Of a stretch of DNA of 22,670 nucleotides, positions 6,968-15,041 are shown piece by piece. The number at the start of each line of letters is the position of its first letter. The first letter of the stretch is position 1. The stretch comes from an uncultured Lachnospiraceae bacterium (lineage in GTDB: Bacteria; Bacillota; Clostridia; Lachnospirales; Lachnospiraceae). The notes beneath the pieces were generated by a model. It ran no database searches. It was not told the origin of the DNA and saw nothing but the letters and a program-made list of their open reading frames with translations. The stretch is from positions 31,446 to 54,115 of the forward strand of contig CAJTTT010000022.1 of the NCBI GenBank assembly GCA_910579285.1. The letters run 5' to 3'. The position numbers were made by a program, and so were the translations under genes.

Positions 6968-8524
6968 GTGGAATTGGTGAAGAAAAAGATACATATGGAT
7001 CGAATAAACGGCAGAGCCGGCACGCAGATGGTATTGGAAGAGGATGTTAACATTTCGGATAATAAACTGGATGCAAACTATCTGTTAAGCAGTAAAGGCG
7101 AGATCATGTTGGAGGAGATCCGCCCCGGTGAAAACGTGGTTGGCCTGAAGGGCAAACTTGTGGTGTCCATACTGTATCTGACGGACATGGAGGGAATGTG
7201 CGCCAGCATGGAGGCGGTGATTCCCTTTGAGGAAAAGGTCAATATGGAAGGGGTAAATAACGGCGACACGATCCTGGCGGAAAGCTGTATCGAAGATTTG
7301 ACGGTGGGGCTGATCAATTCCCGGAAATTCAGTGTGCAGGCGGTAGTTTCCTTTACACTGGAGAGGGAGGAGCAGATGGAGTGTGAGACGGCGGTTGACC
7401 TTTACCATGAGGAACCTGTGGAGTACCGCAAGTGCGTCTACCCGGTGATAGAGCTGGTACTGCACAAGAAAGATATTTTCCGCCTGAAGGAGGAGATGGA
7501 GCTGACTGGCAATCTGCCCAACGTGTTTCAGACCATATGGCATCACATCTGCTTTGACCATGTGGAGTTTAAGGCGCTGGAGGAGAAGCTATCGATTCAG
7601 GGGGAGATGCGGGCTTTTTTCTTATATGAAGGCGAAGGGGATAACGACAAAACACAGTGGTATGAAAATACGGTGCCTTTCAGCGGCATTATCGAGTGCC
7701 ACGGGTGCCGGGAGAATATGATTCCCGATATTCAGTATCATCTGGGACAGTGCAATGTGGAAGTGCGGCAGGATTTCGACGGCGAGGAGAGAGTGTTCTG
7801 TGTGGAGCCGGTACTGGATCTGGACATTCATCTCTATGAGGAGGAAAACCTGGAGGTTATTTCCGATGTTTACGGCGTGGATAAGGAGATTGAAGCGCTG
7901 GCCACGCAGATGCCCTTAAAGAGCCTTCTGCTGGCAGGCAGCGGCAAATGTAAGATCGCGGAGCATGTGCGCATTCAGAACCCGGAGATGCCGATGTACC
8001 AGCTCATTCACTCCGATGGGGAAATTCGGATTGACGAGCAGGCCATTGTGGAGAATGGCATTGCCGTCACGGGAACGCTCCTGGTGACAACGCTCTATCT
8101 GAGTGCGGGCGGCGCAAAGTCTATCTACTCCACTGTCAACGAGCTGCCGTTCCAGTATGTGATCGAGGCGGAGAACATACTTCCCACCTGTGTCTACAGG
8201 CTGAGAAGCAGCATCGAGCAGCTGACGGTGACGATGCTTGACAGTGATGAGCTTGACGTCAAGGCCGCGCTGCAGTTTAAGGTGATCGTATTTTCCGTGC
8301 AGAATCGCGATCTGGTGACGGACATCAGAGTGGAGCCGCTTGACTTAAATAAGCTCAGTGAGCTGCCGGGTATGGTGATCTGTATTGCCGGACCCGGGGA
8401 GACGCTGTGGGATATCGGCAAGAAATATTATGTGCCTGTGGCGCAGCTTAGGGAAGTCAACGAGCTGCCGACGGAGGAGATCTGTGCGGGAGATAAAATA
8501 CTGGTGGTAAAGGGCGGGATTTAA
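6968..8524 (+). CDS. sipL: SipL-like spore protein with SPOCS (DUF3794) and LysM domains
   Basis: A 518-residue protein. The first 460 or so residues contain repeated SPOCS/DUF3794-type beta-rich modules, each with strands like GKLVVSILYLTD, then EAVIPFEEKV, or VTGTLLVTTLYLS, then NELPFQYVIE. The last 50 residues are a LysM domain: GPGETLWDIGKKYYVPVAQL, then REVNELPTEEICAGDKILVV. This layout and length match SipL of Clostridioides difficile, which tethers the coat protein SpoIVA to the forespore through its LysM domain. The start is taken as GTG 6968 because GGGAGGG ends seven bases before it; the frame is open further upstream without a ribosome site. A sigma-E-like promoter precedes it. No signal peptide is seen, fitting a mother-cell cytosolic protein. 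Other SPOCS/LysM proteins exist, so orthology to sipL is likely, not certain. Confidence 0.85.
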   Translation: MELVKKKIHMDRINGRAGTQMVLEEDVNISDNKLDANYLLSSKGEIMLEEIRPGENVVGLKGKLVVSILYLTDMEGMCASMEAVIPFEEKVNMEGVNNGDTILAESCIEDLTVGLINSRKFSVQAVVSFTLEREEQMECETAVDLYHEEPVEYRKCVYPVIELVLHKKDIFRLKEEMELTGNLPNVFQTIWHHICFDHVEFKALEEKLSIQGEMRAFFLYEGEGDNDKTQWYENTVPFSGIIECHGCRENMIPDIQYHLGQCNVEVRQDFDGEERVFCVEPVLDLDIHLYEEENLEVISDVYGVDKEIEALATQMPLKSLLLAGSGKCKIAEHVRIQNPEMPMYQLIHSDGEIRIDEQAIVENGIAVTGTLLVTTLYLSAGGAKSIYSTVNELPFQYVIEAENILPTCVYRLRSSIEQLTVTMLDSDELDVKAALQFKVIVFSVQNRDLVTDIRVEPLDLNKLSELPGMVICIAGPGETLWDIGKKYYVPVAQLREVNELPTEEICAGDKILVVKGGI

Positions 8525-8567
8525 GGTCTTAAAAGGGATGTGCGGGCGGGAAAGCGTGAAATCCGAA

Positions 8568-8596
8568 TTGTAAAATGAAGGGTTATCGTATATACT
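8568..8596 (+). promoter_or_regulatory. Sigma-A-type promoter of the membrane synthase-like gene
   Basis: TTGTAA (8568-8573), 17 bases, TATACT (8591-8596), placed about 60 bases before the ATG at 8655. The -10 matches five of six and the spacing is ideal. Confidence 0.5.
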
Positions 8597-8654
8597 ATGA
8601 GATAGGCTTTGGGAGTCTGGCAGGGCTGAAATACGAAAAAGGGACAAATTTATT

Positions 8655-10256
8655 ATGAACACATCATCCATATTAAAGAATAAAATATTTCTGTATCTGA
8701 CGGAATTTTTCGCCGGCATGTCCGTGATGGCGGTGGAGCTGGGGGCGAGCAGGCTGCTCGCTCCCTATTTCAGTTCTTCCCAGATTGTGTGGACGATCAT
8801 CATAGGAACCATTATGATCGCAATGGCGCTGGGCAATATTTACGGCGGGAGGAGCGCGGATAAAAATCCGAACCCGGACAGGCTTTATACGCGCATTCTG
8901 ATTGCGGGGGTCTGGATCGCGGCGATCCCGGTTGTGGGAAAGTATATCATTATGGGCATTTCCGCGCTGTTAATCTTTGCGGTGAACACAAACTTTTTGA
9001 TCTGGGCGGCTTTTGCGGCGTGTATGGTGATTTTTGTGTTTCCGCTATTTCTGCTGGGAACGGTGACGCCGTCGCTGGCGAAATATACGGTGCAGAGCCT
9101 TTCGGACAGCGGCAGTATCGTGGGTACGCTCGGGGCGTTTAACACGATCGGCAGCATCATCGGTACGTTTGTGCCGACCTTTGTCTCGATTCCGGCGGTG
9201 GGCACTTCGGTCACCTTTTTACTATTTGCGGCGATTCTCTTAGGGCTTGGCATCCTCTATTTTGTCAGCAAAAAGAGCGGGTATAAAAAGAGCGCGGCAT
9301 CGGCGGTTCTCTTTCTTCTGTGCTGCATGTTCGGGGCATCGAACAGCTTCGCGTTCTGGGAAAATAATCTGGCTTTTGAAGGGGAGTCCATTTACAATTA
9401 CCTACAGGTGAAAGAAAATGACAGAAATGTCATTTTGTCGACAAATGTGCTCTTCGGGGTACAGTCCATTCTGGTGAAGGACGAAGGGCTGACGGGCATG
9501 TACTATGACTATGCGATGGCGGCGCCGCTGATGACGGGAAAGGACAACCCGGCGGACTGCAATACGCTGATTCTCGGCATGGGGACGGGTACATATGCGC
9601 ACCAGTGCAGGGCTTACTTCGGGGACATGCCAGTGGAGGGCGTGGAGATTGACGAAAAGATCACGGATCTGGCGCGGATCTATTTTGAACTGCCGGAAGA
9701 TGTGCCAGTGACGACCTATGACGGAAGGGCTTATCTGAATGCCATTGACGGGAAATATGATGTGATTATGGTGGACGCTTATCAGGATATCACGATTCCT
9801 TTCCAGATGTCTTCCGTGGAATTTTTTGCTCTGGTGAAGGAGCATCTTACGGAGGACGGCGTGATGGTGGTCAATATGAACATGCGCGGCAGCGGGGAGG
9901 ACAGCATCAACGCCTATCTTTCCGATACCATTGGCAGCGTTTTTGACGAGGTCTATACGGTGGATGTGAGGGGTTCCACCAACAGGGAGCTTTTTGCTTC
10001 CGACAACCCGCAGATGATTGAGAATCTGAAAAGGCACAAGGAGACTGTCGCGGACGAAAGTCTCCTTGCGATGATGCAGACGGTTTCTGAAAATCTCCTT
10101 CCCTATGAAGCGGGGAACCGTATAATGACGGATGACAAGGCGCCTGTGGAGCTTCTTGGCATGCGTGTCATTGACGAGCTGATCAGAAACGAAGTCGCTT
10201 ACTACAAAAATATTTATGAGGAGCAGGGCATCCGGGGCGTGATGAACGCGCTGTAA
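8655..10256 (+). CDS. Membrane protein fused to a spermidine-synthase-like domain
   Basis: A 533-residue two-part protein. Residues about 10-235 hold some seven membrane segments with MAVELGASRLLAPYFSSSQI (25-44) and PLFLLGTVTPSLAKY (130-144), the signature of the fused MFS/spermidine synthase proteins. Residues about 300-500 are a Rossmann methyltransferase-like domain resembling polyamine synthases: LILGMGTGTYAHQC (305-318), VEGVEIDEKITDLAR (327-341), TTYDGRAYLNA (353-363) and VMVDAY-type 371-376. The glycine loop reads GMGTGT instead of the usual GGGDG, so true aminopropyl transfer is doubtful; the substrate of such membrane forms is unknown. It has its own promoter and faces the convergent beta-galactosidase gene 63 bases away, with no convincing terminator between them. 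Confidence 0.85.
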   Translation: MNTSSILKNKIFLYLTEFFAGMSVMAVELGASRLLAPYFSSSQIVWTIIIGTIMIAMALGNIYGGRSADKNPNPDRLYTRILIAGVWIAAIPVVGKYIIMGISALLIFAVNTNFLIWAAFAACMVIFVFPLFLLGTVTPSLAKYTVQSLSDSGSIVGTLGAFNTIGSIIGTFVPTFVSIPAVGTSVTFLLFAAILLGLGILYFVSKKSGYKKSAASAVLFLLCCMFGASNSFAFWENNLAFEGESIYNYLQVKENDRNVILSTNVLFGVQSILVKDEGLTGMYYDYAMAAPLMTGKDNPADCNTLILGMGTGTYAHQCRAYFGDMPVEGVEIDEKITDLARIYFELPEDVPVTTYDGRAYLNAIDGKYDVIMVDAYQDITIPFQMSSVEFFALVKEHLTEDGVMVVNMNMRGSGEDSINAYLSDTIGSVFDEVYTVDVRGSTNRELFASDNPQMIENLKRHKETVADESLLAMMQTVSENLLPYEAGNRIMTDDKAPVELLGMRVIDELIRNEVAYYKNIYEEQGIRGVMNAL

Positions 10257-10319
10257 AGGCAGACGATGCTGCGCGTGGCAGATAGTCTGACGCAGATGCG
10301 CCTGTTCCGAAAAGGGCCG

Positions 10320-12335
10320 TCAGTTCACTTTGATGATAGATACATCCTTTGCCGCCAGTGTGAGCGCATCCCCTTCTTCATAGCTCTTTCCGCTCAACAG
10401 GTCACATCCCGCAAAGGGTATTGCCATGACCTGCGGCTCTTCCGTGTGATTTAGAATAAAGATAAACGTACCGTTATCGTTGACTCTTCTGGTCACTTCT
10501 ATGCCGTTCGGCGCGTCCATAACCGGCTCGATTCCGGCTTCCCGGCATATTTCGCCGAGATATTCCCTGTAAAAGGCATCGTCAGACTGCGTTGCCACAT
10601 AATAGCCGAAGCCTTTTCCGAAGGCGTTTTTTGTGAGCACAGGCATCCCCGCATAGAAATCTTTCTCATAGAAGGCGAGGGCCTCGGCGCCTTCTGTGTG
10701 CAGCAGATCACAGAGCATGGAAGCGGGGTGAGTTTTGCCTTTGTAATGGAAAGCGTTGTGCATATCCTCGGGCAGGGCGTCCTCTTCCTCCACCCAGATG
10801 CCGAGAATATCCCGCAGTTTTCCGGGGTAGCCGCCTACGGTCACGAGGTCGTGCTCGTCCACATAGCCGCTGAAAAAGGTGGTCAGGAAACGGCCGCCGT
10901 TTTTTACATAGGCGCGCAGCTTTTCGTCATAGCCTGTTTTCACCATGTAGAGCACCGGCGCGATCACCAGATCGTATGCCGACAGGTCGTCCTCCACGCC
11001 GATCATGTCCACGGGAATATGCAGATCGAACAGCGCCTTGTAATAGCGTTCCACCTCTTTGCAGTAATCCAGATAGATGGAAGGCCCGGCAGAGTAGGAG
11101 ATGCCCCACCAGTTGTCCCAGTCAAAGACGATAGCGGCCCTGGCATCGCTTCCTGCGCCGAGGGTCTGGCTGCCCAGCTGCTCGAGCTCCGCGCCAAGCG
11201 CGGCAACTTCGCGAAATACCCGGGTGTTTTCGTGCCCCGCGTGGTCGATCACCGCGCCGTGGTACTTTTCGCAGGCGCCGATACTGCGCTTCATCTGGAA
11301 AAACATGACCGTATCTGCTCCGTGGGCGACTGCCTGGTAGCTCCAAAGCCGCATCACGCCGGGCCGCTTTAGCATATTGTAAGGCAGCCAGTTGGTGACG
11401 GAGGGGGTCTGCTCCATCAGGGCGAAAGGTTTTCCCTGCTTTAAGCCGCGCATCAGATCATGGCGCAGGGCCACGCCGGAAATAGGCGTATCGTTGGCAG
11501 GATAATTGTCCCAGGACACAAAGTCCATGTATCTGGCCCACATCTGGTAATCCAAAGGCTGATAGGTGCCCATCAGGTTCGTGGTGATGGGGATGTCGGG
11601 AGTAATGCGGTGGACCGCGTCATACTCCAGACGGTACGCGTTTAAAATGCTCTCCGAGTTGAAGCGGCGGTAGTCCAAAGAGATGCCCTGAAACGTACTC
11701 TGATCGCTGCTCCAATGCTCGGAAAGGTGATTGGGTGCAACGATATCCTCAAAATCATAGAACGTGTGGCCCCAGAATGCGGTGTCCCATACCCGGTTCA
11801 CTTCCTCGATTGTCTTGTATTTTTCTTTCAGCCATTCCCGGAATTTTTTCTCACAGTTTTCACAGTAGCACTCTCCGCCGTACTCGTTGGAGATATGCCA
11901 TGCCACAATATTGTCATAGTCTTTGTAGCGGTCAGCCAGCCTGGAAGCCAGCGCTGCAGCGTATTTCTGGTAGGTGGGACTGTTGGGGCAGGAGTTGTGG
12001 CGGCTGCCGAACTTTCGCTTCATGCCGCTTGCCTCCACACGCAGGATGTCGGGATGTTTCCTTGCCATCCATGCAGGGTGCGCGCCTGTGGAAGTGGCCA
12101 GACAGACCTTCATGCCGTGCTTTTTCACCAGCGCCATAATCTTGTCGAGCTTTTCAAAATGATAGACGTCATCATCGGACTGTAAGCTGGCCCAGCTAAA
12201 GACATTCAGGGTGACGATGTCGATGTGCGCCAGCTTCAAAAGCCGCATGTCCTCCTCCCACGTCTCCTCCGGCCACTGCTCCGGGTTGTAGTCCCCGCCG
12301 TAGGGGATTTTTTTGATTTTTTCGCATGCTATCAT
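10320..12335 (-). CDS. Beta-galactosidase, glycoside hydrolase family 42
   Basis: A 671-residue cytoplasmic glycosidase that removes terminal beta-galactose from short oligosaccharides. The N-terminal TIM barrel opens with PYGGDYNPEQWPEETWEED (11-29). The acid/base Glu151 lies in WHISNEYGG and the nucleophile Glu308 in FALMEQTPSVTNW. The metal-binding cysteines found in many GH42 enzymes are present (Cys116 and the CYCENC group, 156/158/161). The trimerisation domain (about 400-600) and a small C-terminal beta domain follow. The ATG at 12335 is chosen because AGGAGA lies about seven bases before it. There is no signal peptide, so substrates must be imported. It follows the orphan gene at 12403-13065 on the same strand, with a hairpin in the 67-base gap. 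No sugar transporter or LacI-type regulator is in the window. Confidence 0.95.
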   Translation of the reverse strand: MIACEKIKKIPYGGDYNPEQWPEETWEEDMRLLKLAHIDIVTLNVFSWASLQSDDDVYHFEKLDKIMALVKKHGMKVCLATSTGAHPAWMARKHPDILRVEASGMKRKFGSRHNSCPNSPTYQKYAAALASRLADRYKDYDNIVAWHISNEYGGECYCENCEKKFREWLKEKYKTIEEVNRVWDTAFWGHTFYDFEDIVAPNHLSEHWSSDQSTFQGISLDYRRFNSESILNAYRLEYDAVHRITPDIPITTNLMGTYQPLDYQMWARYMDFVSWDNYPANDTPISGVALRHDLMRGLKQGKPFALMEQTPSVTNWLPYNMLKRPGVMRLWSYQAVAHGADTVMFFQMKRSIGACEKYHGAVIDHAGHENTRVFREVAALGAELEQLGSQTLGAGSDARAAIVFDWDNWWGISYSAGPSIYLDYCKEVERYYKALFDLHIPVDMIGVEDDLSAYDLVIAPVLYMVKTGYDEKLRAYVKNGGRFLTTFFSGYVDEHDLVTVGGYPGKLRDILGIWVEEEDALPEDMHNAFHYKGKTHPASMLCDLLHTEGAEALAFYEKDFYAGMPVLTKNAFGKGFGYYVATQSDDAFYREYLGEICREAGIEPVMDAPNGIEVTRRVNDNGTFIFILNHTEEPQVMAIPFAGCDLLSGKSYEEGDALTLAAKDVSIIKVN

Positions 12336-12353
12336 TGATTTTCTCCTCAAGAA

Positions 12354-12381
12354 AAGGAACCGGGCGTGTACCCGATTCCTT
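12354..12381 (-). terminator. Hairpin in the gap before the beta-galactosidase gene
   Basis: GGAACCGGG (12356-12364) pairs with CCCGATTCC (12371-12379) with one mismatch, extended by two A-T pairs. Read on the minus strand it is followed by CCTTTTCTT, read on the plus strand by TTCTGTTTTTT. It can end the transcript of the orphan gene, but its minus-strand T run abuts the ribosome site of the beta-galactosidase, leaving no room for a promoter between the two. Confidence 0.6.
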
Positions 12382-12402
12382 CTGTTTTTTCATCGTTCCT
12401 GT

Positions 12403-13065
12403 TTAGTTGGAAGCAATCTGTCCAGCGCCGGCCTGATTCAGAATATCCTGTGTGGCATTGTTCTGTGCTGCCGCATCCTCAGCCATCTTGTCAAAGCCTG
12501 CCATCACAGCATCGTAAGTCTTCTTGGAAATCTCGGGAAGCTCGCCGCCCCAGGTTTTCTCAGCCTGCTCGTAGCCCTTCTTGAAAGCTTCGCGCATATC
12601 TTCGATCTTGCTCGGATCGCCGCCTGTCAGAGCTGTTGCGAAATCAAGGATTCTGCCGGAAGTCTGCTTTACACCCCAGTAGCCGTCCTCGGAAACGTCT
12701 TCCTGTGCCTGCAGCTTGGTAGCTTCGTCTACTTCAAACTTGCCGCTGGCAAGGAACTTCCACATGTCACCGTTGGCGATGCCGGAAGCCTGGCTCTGCT
12801 TGGTCATCATCTGCTCAACGATGTTCCGCAGCTGTTTCGTGTGCGCCTCAGCATCGGCTTTCATCTTATTTACAAGTTCGGTGTTCTGTACATACTTTTT
12901 CACAGGTACGGTGGCGCTGTCTTTTGAAGGCTCATAAACCACGCCGTTTTCTCCCTGATTGGAAGTGTTGTCCTTTGTCTCCTCAACAGGTTTGGTCTCC
13001 GCCTGTGTGGTTGTAAGAGTTTCGTAAGCGTTAACGCCTGCCCCTGTAATTCCATTTACGCCCAT
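12403..13065 (-). CDS. Conserved-looking orphan protein
   Basis: A 220-residue soluble protein with no signal peptide or membrane segment. The first 50 or so residues are low-complexity and Thr/Glu/Asn-rich (YETLTTTQAETKPVEETKDN). The rest is helical, with two recognisable blocks: EDGYWGVKQTSGRILDFATA (about 121-140) followed by LTGGDPSKIEDMREAFKKGY, and ELPEISKKTYDAVMAGFDKM. The second half recalls the DUF5610-type pattern found in proteins near flagellar or surface genes in other bacteria; this is from memory and not certain. The ATG at 13065 follows AGGAGGG by six bases, a very strong ribosome site. It is divergent from ispE with about 190 bases between the ribosome site and the ispE promoter, and is upstream of the beta-galactosidase. 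The function is unknown. Confidence 0.75.
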   Translation of the reverse strand: MGVNGITGAGVNAYETLTTTQAETKPVEETKDNTSNQGENGVVYEPSKDSATVPVKKYVQNTELVNKMKADAEAHTKQLRNIVEQMMTKQSQASGIANGDMWKFLASGKFEVDEATKLQAQEDVSEDGYWGVKQTSGRILDFATALTGGDPSKIEDMREAFKKGYEQAEKTWGGELPEISKKTYDAVMAGFDKMAEDAAAQNNATQDILNQAGAGQIASN

Positions 13066-13254
13066 GAGTATCCCTCCTTGGAAAAATTTATGCATATTTG
13101 TGGTTACGAAAAGACTGCCGGTCAGGCAATCTCCCTTTTCTATTTACTATATCGTACCATTTTCCTAATTAAATTAGAAGCAAAAGCACAGAAAGTAAAA
13201 AAAGTCCATAAAAGTTCTGCGTATGGGAAGGGGGTTCAGCGTGGGAGCGCGCGC

Positions 13255-13283
13255 TTGACATTTTGTACAGAATTAAGTACAAT
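13255..13283 (+). promoter_or_regulatory. Strong sigma-A promoter of the ispE-gntR-murI run
   Basis: A perfect TTGACA (13255-13260), exactly 17 bases, then TACAAT (13278-13283). The start would be at about 13290, some 90 bases before the ispE ATG. It is the best sigma-A promoter in the window. Confidence 0.75.
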
Positions 13284-13295
13284 CCTTGTATACAA
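13264..13295. promoter_or_regulatory. Palindromic operators on the ispE promoter (FadR/GntR type)
   Basis: Two inverted repeats share the half-site TTGTA. TTGTAC (13264-13269) and GTACAA (13277-13282), seven bases apart, fill the spacer and reach into the -10. A perfect palindrome TTGTATACAA (13286-13295) sits on the predicted start point. Regulators of the FadR subfamily of GntR bind sites of the TnGTnnnACnA kind, and such a regulator is encoded two genes downstream at 14264. Autoregulation by repression is the natural inference. Confidence 0.55.
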
Positions 13296-13379
13296 AGTAC
13301 ACGAGTTCCTGCGGGAGCGCGGCGGGAAGAAGAAAACGTACGACAGACCGTGCAGTCAGCGGTAAACTGGGAGCGGCTT

Positions 13380-14249
13380 ATGATAGAACAGAAAGCTTAC
13401 GCAAAAATAAATCTGGGACTGGATGTGCTTCGGCGCAGGCTGGATGGATACCACGAGGTAAAGATGATTATGCAGACTGTGGATATCTGTGATGACCTGA
13501 CGTTTGAGAGGAGAGAGGAGCCTGGAATCGGGCTTCGGATAGAGGGGGCGGATCTGCCGGCGGACAAGAACAATCTGGTCTGCCGGGCGGCGGCGCTTCT
13601 GATGGAGAAAGGGCATATCCGGGAAGGCGTCTCCATTATATTGAAGAAAAGGATTCCCATTGCGGCTGGCATGGCGGGCGGCAGTGCGGATGCGGCGGCG
13701 GCTCTGCGGGGGTTGAATGCACTTTTCGGGATGGGATATTCTGCGGAGGAACTGAAAGAGCTTGGCGTGACGCTGGGGGCGGACATTCCTTACTGTATTC
13801 AGGGCGGAACGATGCTTTCGGAGGGGATCGGAGAAATATTGACGCCGCTGCCTGCTCCGCCTGCCTGTCATATCGTGATAGCAAAGCCCGATATTGACGT
13901 GTCCACGGCCTTTGTCTACGGACATTTACAGGCGGACAGACTGTCCTTCCACCCGGATATTGACGGGATGGCTGCAGCGCTTGCGGCCGGAGACCTGAAA
14001 GGCATAACGGACAGAATGGGGAACGTGCTGGAGACGGTTACCGCAAAAGAGTACCCTGTGATTGACAGGCTGAAACGGACGATGTGCAGCCTGGGTGCGG
14101 AGAATGCGCTGATGAGCGGCAGCGGCCCTACTGTGTTCGGCATCTGCAAAGAAAAGGAAACAGCGGAGACGATCGCCGATGCTGTCAGGAAAGAGGAACC
14201 GGGGGCGGCTGTCTTTGTGACGGCGTTTTGCGGCAGCAAACTGCTCTGA
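13380..14249 (+). CDS. ispE: 4-diphosphocytidyl-2-C-methyl-D-erythritol kinase
   Basis: A 289-residue GHMP kinase of the MEP pathway to isopentenyl diphosphate; it phosphorylates the 2-hydroxyl of CDP-methylerythritol using ATP. Landmarks are AKINLGLDVL with Lys9, the ATP-binding glycine loop IPIAAGMAGGSADAAAALRG (92-111), GADIPYC with catalytic Asp135, and the C-terminal MSGSGPTVFG motif. The ATG at 13380 is preceded by GGGAG at good spacing; the frame is open upstream but that part overlaps the promoter. The gtr regulator gene follows after 14 bases, and the run has a strong promoter carrying palindromes, so an otherwise housekeeping enzyme may be under local control. Confidence 0.97.
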   Translation: MIEQKAYAKINLGLDVLRRRLDGYHEVKMIMQTVDICDDLTFERREEPGIGLRIEGADLPADKNNLVCRAAALLMEKGHIREGVSIILKKRIPIAAGMAGGSADAAAALRGLNALFGMGYSAEELKELGVTLGADIPYCIQGGTMLSEGIGEILTPLPAPPACHIVIAKPDIDVSTAFVYGHLQADRLSFHPDIDGMAAALAAGDLKGITDRMGNVLETVTAKEYPVIDRLKRTMCSLGAENALMSGSGPTVFGICKEKETAETIADAVRKEEPGAAVFVTAFCGSKLL

Positions 14250-14263
14250 CAAGGGGGAAACGT

Positions 14264-14959
14264 ATGGAACATGATTTCACTGTCAATATGGACGAATTTC
14301 TTCCTCTGCGGGATGTGGTGTTTAACACGCTGCGCCGCGCTATTTTGACGGGCGAACTGAAACCGGGGGAGCGGCTGATGGAGATCCATCTGGCGAACCG
14401 TCTGGGGGTGAGCCGCACGCCAATCCGGGAGGCCATACGAAAGCTGGAACTGGAAGGTCTGGTGACCATGATTCCCAGGCGCGGCGCGGAGGTGGCGCAG
14501 ATCACGGAGAAAAGCCTGCAGGATGTGCTGGAGGTGAGGCGCGCGCTGGATGCGCTCTGCGCGGAGCTAGCCTGTGACAGGATTACGGCGGAGGGCAAGG
14601 CGGCGTTGAAAAAAGCCTGCGACAGCTTTGAGGAGGCCACGAGGACGGGCGATGTGGTGACCATTGCGGAGGCGGATGTGGCGATGCACGATATCATTGT
14701 GCAGGCGACGGGGAACCAGCGGCTGATCCAGCTGATCAATAACCTGTCCGAGCAGATGTACCGCTACCGTTTTGAGTATATCAAGGATGAAAGCGGGCAT
14801 GAGAATCTGGTGAATGAGCATAGGATGATATATGAGAGCATTATGAACGGTGACAGGGAGAAAGCGGCAGCTGCCGCAAGGCTCCACATTGATAACCAGG
14901 AGCAGTCCATTATCAGACAGCTGCGCATTGATCCCAGGGGAAAAAGGTCTTCTGGCTGA
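14264..14959 (+). CDS. GntR family regulator, FadR subfamily with FCD domain
   Basis: A 231-residue transcription regulator. Residues about 12-75 form the winged HTH: DVVFNTLRRAILTGELKPGE, then RLMEIHLANRLGVSRTPIRE, then LEGLVTMIPRRGAEV. Residues about 85-215 are an all-helical FCD ligand domain with the full metal-binding set: Asp138 and His142 (ADVAMHD), His186 (NEHRMIY) and His208 (RLHIDN). FCD regulators usually sense small carboxylates, often with a bound metal ion. The ATG at 14264 follows AAGGGGGAAA. It starts 14 bases after ispE, so both come from the promoter whose palindromes match the binding pattern of this subfamily. The ligand and other targets are unknown. Confidence 0.93.
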   Translation: MEHDFTVNMDEFLPLRDVVFNTLRRAILTGELKPGERLMEIHLANRLGVSRTPIREAIRKLELEGLVTMIPRRGAEVAQITEKSLQDVLEVRRALDALCAELACDRITAEGKAALKKACDSFEEATRTGDVVTIAEADVAMHDIIVQATGNQRLIQLINNLSEQMYRYRFEYIKDESGHENLVNEHRMIYESIMNGDREKAAAAARLHIDNQEQSIIRQLRIDPRGKRSSG

Positions 14960-15041
14960 ACGTTTGCACTTCGTGTATGACAAGGATCAATAGCGGGAAT
15001 ACTCCAGATGCCGGTATGAACGGCGGATAGGAGTATGCAGG

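Noticed and set aside
6172..7053. A 293-residue frame on the minus strand opposite pyrD
   Set aside because: It crosses the pyrD end and the sipL start, is His/Arg-rich, and has no ribosome site or motif.
13066..13200. Sigma-D (flagellar) promoter for the orphan gene at 12403-13065
   Set aside because: TAAATAGA and GCCTGACC on the minus strand have the right spacing, but the second box matches the consensus poorly. The short palindrome CTAATTAAATTAG (13165-13177) is also too weak to call an operator.
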